From JADLBR01 sp020847615 (GTDB taxonomy: Bacteria; Verrucomicrobiota; Verrucomicrobiia; JADLBR01): a stretch of 64,000 bases of DNA. The notes under the pieces were generated by a model. The model was not told the DNA's origin, ran no database searches, and saw only the letters and a list, made by a program, of their open reading frames with translations. Shown here piece after piece: positions 35,733 to 43,706 of the stretch (positions are counted from its first letter, which is position 1; each line of letters opens with the position of its first letter). The stretch covers positions 36,448 to 100,447 of the forward strand of contig JAPKHT010000003.1 in the NCBI GenBank assembly GCA_026646655.1, written 5' to 3'. Both the position numbers and the translations under genes were made by a program.

Positions 35733-35763
35733 GGGCGGGAGCGCGCGCCGCTAGCCGTTGGAC

Positions 35764-37251
35764 ATGGGCGCGCCGCATCCCGTCCCCTCCGCCGGAAATC
35801 CGATCCGGGTTGAGCATTCGCCGGGGGTCCTGACGCGGCGGAGATTTCTGGGGGCGATCGGGGCGGCGTCCGGCGCGCCCCTGATCCTGGGGTCGGGCCT
35901 GAGGGCCGCCTCGCCGAACGGAAAGTTGCAGCACGCTTGCGTGGGCGTGACGCGCATGGGGGAGAACGACCTGAAGAATTTCCTGGGCAACGGGCGCGTG
36001 GAGATCGTGGCGCTCTGCGATGTGGACGCCGGCCATCTGGAGAAGGCCGCGAAACTGGTGCCCGGCGCGCGCCGTTACACGGACTGGCGCGAGATGTTCG
36101 AGGCGGAGGGGGACAAGATCGATTCGGTGAATGTGACCACGCCGGATCACATGCACTTCCCGATCGCGCACGAGGCGCTGCGCCGCGGCAAGCACGTGTA
36201 CTGCCAGAAACCGATGTGCCACGACATCGCGGAGGTGCGACTGCTGACCCAGTTTGCCGCGGAGAAGGGGGTGGTGACGCAGCTCGGCACGCAGCACGCG
36301 TCGAAGATCGGCGACCGGATGATGGTCCGGTACATGCGGGAAGGCGTGATCGGCAAGATCAAGCGCGCCTATCTCTGCACGACACGCCCCGCGCCGAACC
36401 GCCTCGGGGGACCCCGGCCGCCGGCGGGACAGGATCCTCCGGCCGAGCTGGATTGGGAGCGGTGGATCGGGACGGCGCCGATGCGACCCTTCGTGCCCGA
36501 GATCTATCACCCGGCGCGCTGGCGCGCGTGGAAGGACTTCAGCACGAGCTGGGTGGGGGACATGGGCTGCCATCTGATGGACGCCACTTGGCGGGCGCTC
36601 GATCTCAAGGCGCCGAAATCGGTGGTCGCCGAGGTGGACTGGGTGTGGAAGGAGGAGGCGACGTGGAAGGCCCTCGACGCGAAGGGGTCGCGGCCGATGG
36701 CCGAGGATGTCGAGGCGCTGAGGAAGAGCGCGGCGGAGCGCCAGAAGGAGAATTGGCCGCTGAGCGATCACGTGACGTGGACTTTCGATGGCGGGCCCCT
36801 GGTGGAGGGTGGCGAGATGGTGATCGAGTGGTTCGACGGCGAGTTCCTGCCGCCCGAGGACGTGCGCGCCCTGGAACCGGGCGGGAAGTTTTTCGCCGAG
36901 GGGACGCTGGTCGTGGGCACGGAGGGGGCGATCCTGCAGCGCACGGGGGGCGCTCCGATGCTGCTGCCGCGGGAGAAGTTCCAGGCGTTGCCGAAGCCGG
37001 ACCTCCCGCCGCGCGACCACTACGAGCATTTCGTGGACGCGTGCCTGGGCAAGGCGAAGACTGAATCGCACTTCGCGCAGACGGGCCCGATGACCGAGGC
37101 GATCCTGCTGGCCAGCATCGCGATCCGCCATCCGGGGCGGCGGCTGGACTGGGAGCCGGCGGCGATGAAGATCCCCAACCTACCGGAGGCCGAGCGTTTC
37201 TTGCGCAGGCCGTACCGCGAGGGGTGGAAGGTCGACGGCGCGGGGTTCTGA
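35764..37251 (+). CDS. Tat-exported Gfo/Idh/MocA-family oxidoreductase
   Basis: NAD(P)-dependent sugar oxidoreductase of 495 residues with a Tat signal (LTRRRFLGAIGAASG). A modified Rossmann start (ACVGVTRMGENDLKNFLG) is followed by ALCDVD, VNVTTPDHMHFPIAHEALRRGKHVYCQKP with the family EKP-like lysine, and WVGDMGCHLMDATWRALDL holding the catalytic His region. Its layout equals the second member at 53302. In PVC genomes these act on sugars or keto-sugars. It is single in context: no partner enzyme is next to it. ATG 35764 was taken; a TTG six bases earlier is also in frame. Confidence 0.9.
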   Translation: MGAPHPVPSAGNPIRVEHSPGVLTRRRFLGAIGAASGAPLILGSGLRAASPNGKLQHACVGVTRMGENDLKNFLGNGRVEIVALCDVDAGHLEKAAKLVPGARRYTDWREMFEAEGDKIDSVNVTTPDHMHFPIAHEALRRGKHVYCQKPMCHDIAEVRLLTQFAAEKGVVTQLGTQHASKIGDRMMVRYMREGVIGKIKRAYLCTTRPAPNRLGGPRPPAGQDPPAELDWERWIGTAPMRPFVPEIYHPARWRAWKDFSTSWVGDMGCHLMDATWRALDLKAPKSVVAEVDWVWKEEATWKALDAKGSRPMAEDVEALRKSAAERQKENWPLSDHVTWTFDGGPLVEGGEMVIEWFDGEFLPPEDVRALEPGGKFFAEGTLVVGTEGAILQRTGGAPMLLPREKFQALPKPDLPPRDHYEHFVDACLGKAKTESHFAQTGPMTEAILLASIAIRHPGRRLDWEPAAMKIPNLPEAERFLRRPYREGWKVDGAGF

Positions 37252-37261
37252 CGAGTCGGGG

Positions 37262-37590
37262 GGCGCTCTCGCCAAGGCGCGAAGAGCGCGGAGGGCGGAT
37301 GGTAGGGTGCGTGTGACCGGCTTGGCGACCGTGGCGCCTTAGCGAGAGGAAGGGCGCCGGTCTGGTGGAACGCAGGCGCTCTCGCCAAGGCGCGAAGAGC
37401 GCGGAGGGCGGATGCTAGGGTGCGGGTGACCGGCTTGGCGACCGTGGCGCCTTAGCGAGAGGAAGGGCGCCGTCCTGGTGGAATGCAGGGGCCCTCGCCA
37501 AGGCGCGAAGAGCGCGGAGGGTGGACGGGATTGGGGGCGGTCGGCTTGGCGACCTTGGAGTCGTGGTGTGAGGGAATGCGTTCCTGTCTT
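37262..37590. repeat. Tandem repeats of 113 bp on the left of the GxxExxY gene
   Basis: Two nearly identical 113-bp units (37262-37374, 37375-37487) and a diverged third (from 37488 to about 37590). Each holds CGCCAAGGCGCGAAGAGCGC and, later, a segment that is partly its complement (TTGGCGACCGTGGCGCCTTA with GCGAGAGGAAG), so each unit can fold as a long hairpin. The fill of the 374-bp gap between the oxidoreductase and the GxxExxY gene is almost entirely repeat; no gene is seen in it. Confidence 0.85.
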
Positions 37591-37625
37591 GCGGCGCGGG
37601 ATGGGTTCTCCCAAAATCGGACGGG

Positions 37626-38009
37626 ATGGACGAGAATGGGATTGGATCAGAGGTGGTGGACGCGGCGATCTTGGTTCACCGTGAATTGGGGCCAGGACTG
37701 CTGGAATCCGTCTACGAAGTCGTGTTGTCTGATGAACTTTGTAAGCGCGGGCTGAAATCCGAGCGCCAGGTGCCGGTTCCAATCCAGTGCCGGGGGAATT
37801 GCTTTAACGAGGGATTCCGCGCCGACATCGTCGTCGAGGGACGGGTCATTCTGGAGATGAAGGCAGTCGAGAAGGTCCATGATGTGCACAAGAAGCAACT
37901 GCTGACTTATCTGAAGCTAACTGGGATGCGTCTTGGCTTCCTGTTGAATTTCGGCGAGGCGTTGATGAAGCATGGCATCACAAGGATCGTCAACGGTCTC
38001 CCCGAATAG
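37626..38009 (+). CDS. GxxExxY protein (PD-(D/E)XK nuclease-like)
   Basis: A small protein of 127 residues with the name-giving motif G24-L-L-E27-S-V-Y30 and a nuclease-like core: Asp67 in FRADIVV and Glu77-Met-Lys79 in VILEMKAV, the D-(E)XK pattern. The family is found widely in PVC, cyanobacteria and other phyla and has no proven function. The gene sits between two blocks of the same repeats (left 37262-37590, right 38017-38170), an association often seen in such genomes. It may be a passenger or agent of repeat spread. Codon use is less GC-rich than its neighbours. Confidence 0.9.
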   Translation: MDENGIGSEVVDAAILVHRELGPGLLESVYEVVLSDELCKRGLKSERQVPVPIQCRGNCFNEGFRADIVVEGRVILEMKAVEKVHDVHKKQLLTYLKLTGMRLGFLLNFGEALMKHGITRIVNGLPE

Positions 38010-38016
38010 GGATTTT

Positions 38017-38170
38017 CTTGGCGACCGTGGCGCCTTAGCGAGAGGAAGGGCGCCGTCCTGGTGGAATGCAGGGGCCCTCGCCAAGGCGCGAAGAACGCAG
38101 AGGGTGGGTGGCGGGGTGGGGGTGATCCTCTTGGCGACCTTGGCGTCTTTGCGAGAGGAAGCGCACTCCG
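38017..38170. repeat. Repeat block on the right of the GxxExxY gene
   Basis: A right half-unit (38017-38070, with TTGGCGACCGTGGCGCCTTA) followed by a nearly full unit (38071-38170, ending TTGGCGTCTTTGCGAGAGGA) of the 113-bp repeat found left of the gene. The break in the first unit fits insertion of the GxxExxY gene into a repeat array. Confidence 0.8.
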
Positions 38171-38207
38171 GCCTTGCGTTCGCGGCTGGCGCGGCCAAAA
38201 GGGCCGC

Positions 38208-38624
38208 ATGGTACACGGGGAAGAGATCCGGATTCCGACGCAGGGCTTCTCCGACATCCACGACCTGACCGCCGAGGTCGCGCGGGTCATCGAGGCATCG
38301 AAGGTGCAAGCCGGCATCGTGGCGGTGACGGCGATCGGTTCGACGGCCTCAGTGACCACGATCGAGTTCGAGCCGGCGCTTGTGGAGGATCTTCGCGACA
38401 AGCTGGAGGAGATCGCCTCGCGGGACGAGGAGACGCGTCACTCGCAGACGTGGGGCGACGACAATGGGTTTTCGCACCTGCGGGCCTCCCTGATGGGCCC
38501 GGGCGTCTGCCTGCCCGTGGTCGGTGGCCGCCCGTTGCTGGGGACATGGCAGCAGATCGCGCTGGTCGATCACGACAATCGGCCGCGCGAGCGCCGCGTG
38601 TACGTCCAGGTGGTGGGGGAGTGA
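38208..38624 (+). CDS. YjbQ/UPF0047-family protein
   Basis: A 138-residue protein with the YjbQ fold: TQGFSDIHDLTAEVARVIEAS, VTAIGSTASVTTIEFEP, then HSQTWGDDNGFSHLRASLMGP and the end GTWQQIALVDHDNRPRERRVYVQV. The conserved His/Asp/Asn cluster around GDDNGFSH marks the active-site pocket. Members have weak thiamine-phosphate-synthase activity in vitro; the true role is open. ATG 38208 was taken because the frame upstream runs through the repeat block. It is well conserved in length. Confidence 0.93.
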   Translation: MVHGEEIRIPTQGFSDIHDLTAEVARVIEASKVQAGIVAVTAIGSTASVTTIEFEPALVEDLRDKLEEIASRDEETRHSQTWGDDNGFSHLRASLMGPGVCLPVVGGRPLLGTWQQIALVDHDNRPRERRVYVQVVGE

Positions 38625-38710
38625 GGTCAGGGCAAGAGGCAAAGGTCAAAACTCAAAGGCATAGGTCAAAGATCAAAAGGCTGAGCTCCCGCGCCCGGTT
38701 GTCTCCGTTT

Positions 38711-38771
38711 TCTCCGTTGCCTCCTGTTCAAATCACCGTGCCACCGGCTGCGTGTGAGGCGGTGGCGGCCC
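38711..38771 (+). repeat. 61-bp dispersed repeat, copy 1
   Basis: Starts TCTCCGTTGCCTCCTGT and ends CGGTGGCGGCCC. The second copy (40339-40399) has the same length and orientation with 9 differences of 61, about 85 per cent identity. Before it lies low-complexity DNA with several AGGTCAAA-like strings (38630-38690). The short gene at 38840 follows. Confidence 0.75.
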
Positions 38772-38839
38772 TGCCCGGCTGCGGGTGACTCGCAGTTTCG
38801 TTCACCGATCGCGAACTTTAACTTGAAGTGAAGTCAGGC

Positions 38840-39127
38840 ATGAATATGCGGCTCAGTTCCGATGCTCCGGGCGCGATCTATAACGCGCTCATCCGGGCCA
38901 TGAGCTTGATCACCATCGCGCTGAACCAGCTCAACGAGTTCGCCGATGACACCATGGTGGCTCTGGGCAGCGACGCCTATCTGGCCTCCCTGATGGTGTA
39001 CCGGTGCGCGAAACAGGCCGGCATCGGGGACGCCCTCGATGCGCAGTTGGACGATCTGGCCAAGCGCTTCGCGCGCAAGTCGGCGGCCTTCACCGAAAAG
39101 CCGGCCACTGCAGCCTCTGCGAAGTAG
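38840..39127 (+). CDS. Small conserved-looking protein, four-helix type, unknown
   Basis: A 95-residue protein, soluble and probably helical: MNMRLSSDAPGAIYNALIRA, MSLITIALNQLNEFADDTMV, then YLASLMVYRCAKQAGIGDA and a charged tail. I do not recognise it. ATG 38840 is the likely start; a GTG 12 bp upstream is possible. The coding look (codon-position bias, no stop over the whole stretch, balanced residues) is fair but not strong. Confidence 0.5.
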   Translation: MNMRLSSDAPGAIYNALIRAMSLITIALNQLNEFADDTMVALGSDAYLASLMVYRCAKQAGIGDALDAQLDDLAKRFARKSAAFTEKPATAASAK

Positions 39128-39152
39128 CTGCCCCCGGCCGGTGATATGGATT

Positions 39153-39238
39153 GAACCACAGAGGGCACCGAGGGCATGGAGAAGGACCCCTGGGGTCGCG
39201 TGGCTCCGGCTCTGTGCTCTCTGTGTCCTCTGTGGTTC
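39153..39238. repeat. Large imperfect palindrome with perfect 12-bp ends
   Basis: GAACCACAGAGG at the left and CCTCTGTGGTTC at the right are exact complements. The inner parts (GGCACCGAGGGCATGG and GGCTCTGTGCTCTCTGTGT) pair in part. Elements with the ends AACCACAGAG/CTCTGTGGTT are common dispersed palindromes in PVC and other genomes. It lies just after the 95-residue protein gene. Confidence 0.75.
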
Positions 39239-39299
39239 GCCTTCGCCATGGGACTATTTGTCCCGGAATTCGTCCTCCGAGCGCGGGCGTTTTCACAAA

Positions 39300-39450
39300 A
39301 ACCGGAACCACTCCCGCAGGAAGCGAGGACGTTCCCGCCTTTTCCCGCAGCGCTGCCGCTCCAAGCCCGGATTTGTTGCCGGATAAACCGAGACCATTCC
39401 CGCTCCAACCGAGGACCGGTTCGCTCAAAGCGGGGGACCATTCCCGGAAA
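39300..39450. repeat. Decayed short-repeat tract in a gene-free stretch
   Basis: Within the 599-bp gap 39128-39726 no gene is supported. Here strings of the type GACCATTCCCG recur (near 39307, 39328, 39390, 39414 and 39437) at spacings near 21-24 bases or a multiple of these. The tract is lower in GC than its surroundings. It may be a decayed tandem array or a dead repeat insertion. Confidence 0.4.
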
Positions 39451-39726
39451 AAGCCGCAGCGCTCGCCCTCCCAGCGCGGCCATTGCGCCCATTCGTCGCA
39501 TGGCCGTTCCGGATTTGCCGGAATGATCGCGAAGTGAGGCCCGACATTCCGCCTTGGAGCGCCATTCCGTTCCCAGCCCTCCCTGAGTTCGTGAGTTCCC
39601 GATGAAACCGCCGAGCTTCCGTTTGACCATCGTCCCATCGAAAGCCACTATTCTTCCGCAAGAGCCCAGGTTTGGCATGCGTGGATGATCGCGTGGTGTT
39701 GATCCACGTGCTGGCGAGGAGGCGAC

Positions 39727-40233
39727 GTGACATCGATCAAGGACCGTCCGGCTTTGAAGATCGGGCGAACGGCTGCCGAGCGGATCGCGGAGGGGATCGC
39801 GTTGGTTGGATTGGCGGCGATGATCGTGGTGACCGCGGCGCATTGGCCGCTGCTGCCGGAGCGGCTGCCGCAGCATTTCGATGCGGCGGGACGGCCGGAC
39901 GCATGGGGTTCGCGGGGGATGCTGTTGTCTGTGCCTCTGGTCGCGGTGGGGCTGTACGTGCTCCTGACGGTGCTGTCGTTTTTCCCTCGGCGGTTCAACT
40001 ATCTCTGGCCTATCACCCCGGAGAATGCGCGCGACCAGTACCGGTTGGCGCGGCAGCTCGTCGTGCACGTGAAGATGGTGGTGGTCTGGATATTCGGATA
40101 CATCACTTGGGGAACGATCCGCACCGGGATGGGCAGGATGGCCGGCCTGGGTGCGGCGTTCCTGCCGGTGTCGCTGATCCTCGTCTTCGGGCTGATCGTG
40201 ATCTATTCCGTGCGGAGTTATCGGGCGCGTTGA
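39727..40233 (+). CDS. DUF1648-domain membrane protein
   Basis: A 168-residue membrane protein with the DUF1648 signature LPERLPQHFDAAGRPDAWGS after the first helix (IAEGIALVGLAAMIVVTAA), then helices at about residues 66-88, 113-130 and 137-160. DUF1648 is found at the start of SdpI-like immunity proteins and in many small membrane proteins; the function is open. The stop is followed after 17 bp by a perfect 10-bp hairpin (40251-40291). Confidence 0.85.
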   Translation: MTSIKDRPALKIGRTAAERIAEGIALVGLAAMIVVTAAHWPLLPERLPQHFDAAGRPDAWGSRGMLLSVPLVAVGLYVLLTVLSFFPRRFNYLWPITPENARDQYRLARQLVVHVKMVVVWIFGYITWGTIRTGMGRMAGLGAAFLPVSLILVFGLIVIYSVRSYRAR

Positions 40234-40250
40234 GGGATGGCGCCGGTTCC

Positions 40251-40291
40251 GATGCTGGAGCTTGGGAATAAGGGTGGGTGCCTCCAGCATC
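40251..40291. terminator. Hairpin after the DUF1648 gene
   Basis: GATGCTGGAG and CTCCAGCATC are exact complements separated by 21 bases, 17 bp after the stop. There is no T-run, so it may work as an mRNA 3'-end structure rather than an intrinsic terminator. The rest of the 322-bp gap to the isomerase holds the second 61-bp repeat copy and a GCCGGCCT/AGGCCGGC hairpin (40402-40423), and no gene. Confidence 0.4.
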
Positions 40292-40338
40292 TTGGACTGC
40301 GGTGGCAGAGTCCAAGGCGCAGGGGGTGGGGCCGGCAG

Positions 40339-40399
40339 TCTCCGTTGCCTCCTGTGCAAGTCGCCGTGCTGCTGGTGGCGTGTGAGACGGTGGCGGCCC
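40339..40399 (+). repeat. 61-bp dispersed repeat, copy 2
   Basis: Partner of 38711-38771, same orientation. It starts TCTCCGTTGCCTCCTGT and ends CGGTGGCGGCCC, with differences mainly in the middle. A GC-rich hairpin follows at 40402-40423. The origin of the pair is unknown. Confidence 0.75.
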
Positions 40400-40555
40400 G
40401 GGCCGGCCTCCCGACAGGCCGGCGGGGCAGATTTTGAACCACGGGCATGGAGCCGATGGCTCTTTCGCCCTTGTGGGAGTGGGCATCCGGTCTAGCATTT
40501 TTAGATTCGGGGTGGCGATGTCGCCCCTCGGCAACCCAACACGCAGGAGGACACC

Positions 40556-41590
40556 GTGCAGGCCGGATACCGATTCTCGATAGGACCGTGGAACATCAGC
40601 GAGGGGGCCGACCCCTACGGGCCGACGACGCGCGCGCCCAAGTCGTTCGACTGGAAACTGGGTAAGTTCAAGGCCGCGGGGTTCGACGCGGTCATGTTCC
40701 ACGATGACGACGTGGTGCCGGACATCGACGGGAAGAGCGCGGAGCAGATCAAGAAAGAGGCCCGCGAGATGAAGAAGAAGCTGGGGGACGCGGGGATGTT
40801 TGCGGAGATCGTGGCGCCGCGGCTGTGGTTCAGCCCGAACACGATCGACGGGGCGTACACGAGCAACGACCCGAAGGCGAGGCAGTACGCGATCGACCGG
40901 TCGCTGCGGACGATCGACATCGGGGCGGAGCTGGACTGCGACCTGATCGTGCTGTGGTTGGCGCGCGAGGGGACGTACCTGCGCGAATCCAAGGACGGGC
41001 GGCGGAGCGTGGAGCTGATCGTCGAGGCGGTGGACAAGATGCTGGCGCACAACCCGAAGGCGCGGATCGCGATCGAGCCGAAGCCCAACGAGCCGATGGA
41101 CCACGCGTACATCCCGACCATCGGGCACGCGCTGGCGGTCGCGCAGCTGTGCAGCGACCCGAAGCGGGTCGGCGGGCTCATCGAGACCGCGCACTGCATC
41201 CTCGCGGGGCTCGATCCAGCCGACGAGATCGACTTCGCCATGGCCTTCGGGAAATTGTGGTCGCTGCACCTCAACGACCAGAACGGGCTGAAGTTCGATC
41301 AGGACAAGCCCTTCGGCAGCGCCAACCTGCGCGTGGCGTTCAACCAGATCCGGGCGCTCGAGCGCAACGGCTATGCCAAGACCGGCGCGTGCGTGGCGTT
41401 CGACGTGCACTCGTTCCGGGCGACGAAAGAGGAGCACTGCTTCGATCACGCGACCAACAGCATGCGCACCTTCGTCAAACTGGTGGAGCGGGCGCGCTCC
41501 TTTGACGAGAAGGCGGCGCAGAAGCTGGTTGCGGACCGCAACTATCAGGCGCTTGACCAGATGGTGATCGAGCACCTGCTGGGGAAATAG
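40556..41590 (+). CDS. Xylose-isomerase-family TIM-barrel sugar isomerase
   Basis: An aldose-ketose isomerase of 344 residues resembling the short (class I, actinobacterial) xylose isomerases. Seen in order: VMFHDDDVVPD (catalytic His49), IAIEPKPNEP (metal Glu and catalytic Lys), GLIETAHCILAGL (metal Glu and His), LNDQNGLKFDQDKPFG (the two site-2 Asp residues) and VAFDVHSF (last metal Asp). One site-1 metal ligand, Asp in xylose isomerase, is His here (SLHLND), so the true substrate may differ. A GTG start with AGGAGG five bases before it is clear. It stands alone, converging with a glycosyltransferase gene. Confidence 0.8.
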   Translation: MQAGYRFSIGPWNISEGADPYGPTTRAPKSFDWKLGKFKAAGFDAVMFHDDDVVPDIDGKSAEQIKKEAREMKKKLGDAGMFAEIVAPRLWFSPNTIDGAYTSNDPKARQYAIDRSLRTIDIGAELDCDLIVLWLAREGTYLRESKDGRRSVELIVEAVDKMLAHNPKARIAIEPKPNEPMDHAYIPTIGHALAVAQLCSDPKRVGGLIETAHCILAGLDPADEIDFAMAFGKLWSLHLNDQNGLKFDQDKPFGSANLRVAFNQIRALERNGYAKTGACVAFDVHSFRATKEEHCFDHATNSMRTFVKLVERARSFDEKAAQKLVADRNYQALDQMVIEHLLGK

Positions 41591-41595
41591 CGCGT

Positions 41596-42897
41596 TCAGC
41601 GCCGACGCAGGCGCCGCCACTCGGTCCAGGCGAAACCGGCCAGGAGGGGCAGCCACATGCAGGCCTTTTCCAGGGGCGGCTGGATCCATGGTCCGCCGTC
41701 CTGGACGCGCTGCTGCAGCCAGAAGTAGATGAACCCGCTGGCGCCGATCAGGCGGAAGCCGACGTTCCGCGTGGCGGCGGCGAAGGGGGCCGCCCAGGTG
41801 AAGTACCAGCCGTGCACCATGGGCGCGAAGGCCAGGAACACCATGAAGTACCGCTCGGCGCAGACCGCGAAGGACGAGGGGCGCCGGAAAATTGGCCACA
41901 GCGCAAACAGGAGCATGATCGCGAACGGGGCGTTGATGCCGAAGATCGGCCCGAACAGGCCGCGGAATATCGCGGGGATCAGTTCCGCGCTCCTGGCCAC
42001 CATCGTGAATTCGCCCGGCGGGCGCGGCCAGCCGCGCGTGGTCAGCGCGAAAGCCGCTAACGCCAGCGCCACGGGCAGGGCGCCCCAGGCCAGGTAGATG
42101 ATCGCCGCGCGCCTCCCGCGCTCCCGCCACAGTCGCAGGGCGCCCCACGCGAGCAGGGGCGCCGAGACGATCTTCACGGCCGCCGAGAGCCCGATCCATG
42201 CCGCCGACATCGCCGTCGGCGCGCGCCCGCGCCAGATCGCGCGCCAGGCGAGGACCAGGGCCAGGACGAACCAGCTGTCGAAGTGTCCGCCCCCGGCGAA
42301 CGAGTAGATCACAAGCGGGTTCCACGCCCAGGCGGTGGCCCGCCTCCGGCCCCACCAGCGGGCCAGGATCACGCAGATGGCGATGTCCGCCGCGAGGTAG
42401 GCCAGCTTGAAGCCCCCGAAGCCGAGGCCCGAGGCGTGGATCAGGCGGAAGCCCAACTGCGTGATCGGCGGGTAGATCGTCGTGATGGATTGGTGCTGCA
42501 CGTGGCGCCAGATCTCGCCGCGCAGGGGGCGCAGCTCGTCCGCCTCTGGGGCCAGGGCGTATGGGTTGAAGCCGGCGTCCTGGACCATGCCATCCCAGGC
42601 GTAGCGCCACATGTCGTCGCCGGGATCCATGGGGAACAGGATGAGCCGCGCGCCCAGCGCCACGCCCCAGAACCACAGCGGCGGAAATCGCCGCACAACG
42701 AAGCACAGCAACCATCCCGCGCCCATGACCGCCGCGCCGCGCATGAAGGGCGGCGGGTTGCCCTCGGCGAGCAGGTCGCCGTGCGGCACCATCATCAGTG
42801 CGCCGCCCAGCAGCAGCATCGCCGACAGGCACCGCAGCGCCACCTGGACGGTGCCGCCCCTCAGCCATGCGCCAAAAGAATCCGTTTTGACCTTCAC
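41596..42897 (-). CDS. GT-C-type polyprenyl-linked glycosyltransferase (GT87/mannosyltransferase-like)
   Basis: A 433-residue membrane protein with about ten hydrophobic segments and the acidic loop typical of GT-C enzymes after the first helices: FPMDPGDDMWRYAWDGMVQDAGFNPY, here with the Asp pair and the RYxWDG motif. Then IYPPITQLGF, WNPLVIYSFAGGGHFDSW and a late HGWYFTWAAPF motif follow. Such proteins transfer sugars from polyprenyl phosphates on the periplasmic side, for envelope glycans. The 32-bp gap to the divergent DUF4412 gene leaves room only for overlapping promoters. The family number is a judgement by eye. Confidence 0.75.
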   Translation of the reverse strand: MKVKTDSFGAWLRGGTVQVALRCLSAMLLLGGALMMVPHGDLLAEGNPPPFMRGAAVMGAGWLLCFVVRRFPPLWFWGVALGARLILFPMDPGDDMWRYAWDGMVQDAGFNPYALAPEADELRPLRGEIWRHVQHQSITTIYPPITQLGFRLIHASGLGFGGFKLAYLAADIAICVILARWWGRRRATAWAWNPLVIYSFAGGGHFDSWFVLALVLAWRAIWRGRAPTAMSAAWIGLSAAVKIVSAPLLAWGALRLWRERGRRAAIIYLAWGALPVALALAAFALTTRGWPRPPGEFTMVARSAELIPAIFRGLFGPIFGINAPFAIMLLFALWPIFRRPSSFAVCAERYFMVFLAFAPMVHGWYFTWAAPFAAATRNVGFRLIGASGFIYFWLQQRVQDGGPWIQPPLEKACMWLPLLAGFAWTEWRRLRRR

Positions 42898-42929
42898 CGA
42901 TCACCTTTCTGGGCTACATTCCCACCGCC

Positions 42930-43706
42930 ATGGGAAAGACCCTGCTCGCCGTGCTGCCATTGCTCGCCGCGGTCTCCGCCGCCCTCGCCGACCTCACGCT
43001 AGATTTTGACATTGAGGCCGCCGGTGAAAAACACCAGACCCGCCTGTGGGTCGCGGGCGACCGCGTCCGTTTCGATGCCGCCCAGGGGTCCACGATCATC
43101 CTGCCCTCGGAGAATCGCATGCTCATGCTCTTCCACGGGACGCGCACCTTCAGCGCGGTCAAGCAGGATGATCCCCTCGGCGGGCTGTCGGAACTGGCCG
43201 CCGCTTCCGCCGAGAAACCCGCCGCTCCGCCCAAGATCACGCGGACGGGCGAGAGGCGGACCATCGGCCAATTCGAGTGCGAGCGCGTCCTGATCGAGGA
43301 GGCGGGCGGCGCCAAGGAGGAACTCTGGGTTAGCCCGCAGGCGCCGCCGCTCGCGCTGGCGACCGGCGGCCGCGGGCGTGCGGTCGACCGTCTCGGGATG
43401 GGATTCGCGCAGACGTGGAAGAAATGGGTTTCGGGCGATCCCTCTCTCGAGAACATCCCCGTGCGCTCGATCACGATCGACGCCGCCGGCAAGGAACTCC
43501 AGCGCACGACACTCACGGGGTTTCAGACCAATGCTATTCCGGACGATGCCTTCGCGCCGCCCCAGGGCTACACGGAGCAGGACATGCCGCTCTTTGGCGC
43601 GCCGGCGGGCGATGCCGACAACCTCGATCAGACGATGCGTTCGCTCGACGATGCCATCCAGCGGCTCGATGGCGAACTCAAGAAGCTCGAGGGCGGAAGG
43701 CCGTGA
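42930..43706 (+). CDS. Secreted DUF4412-like protein
   Basis: An exported 258-residue protein (signal LLAVLPLLAAVSAALA). The pattern LTLDFDIEAAGEKHQTRLWVAGDRVRFD, then IGQFECERVLIEEAGGAKEELWVS and LTGFQTNAIPDDAFAPPQGY, is that of DUF4412 proteins, which resemble LolA-like periplasmic proteins. The C-terminus (DQTMRSLDDAIQRLDGELKKLEGG) is a short coiled coil. Function is not known. It overlaps the start of the VanX-like gene by four bases (GTGA), so both are translated together. Confidence 0.8.
   Translation: MGKTLLAVLPLLAAVSAALADLTLDFDIEAAGEKHQTRLWVAGDRVRFDAAQGSTIILPSENRMLMLFHGTRTFSAVKQDDPLGGLSELAAASAEKPAAPPKITRTGERRTIGQFECERVLIEEAGGAKEELWVSPQAPPLALATGGRGRAVDRLGMGFAQTWKKWVSGDPSLENIPVRSITIDAAGKELQRTTLTGFQTNAIPDDAFAPPQGYTEQDMPLFGAPAGDADNLDQTMRSLDDAIQRLDGELKKLEGGRP

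Noticed and set aside
37262..38170. A CRISPR array made of the tandem units.
   Set aside because: Units are 113 bp without short unique spacers, and no cas gene is near.
38061..38207. An N-terminal extension of the YjbQ protein by 49 residues.
   Set aside because: It translates the 113-bp repeat block; YjbQ proteins start at the ATG at 38208.
39300..39450. A CRISPR array or a coding repeat protein in the decayed tract.
   Set aside because: The recurring strings are too degenerate and too short for CRISPR repeats, and frames across the tract show no coding pattern.
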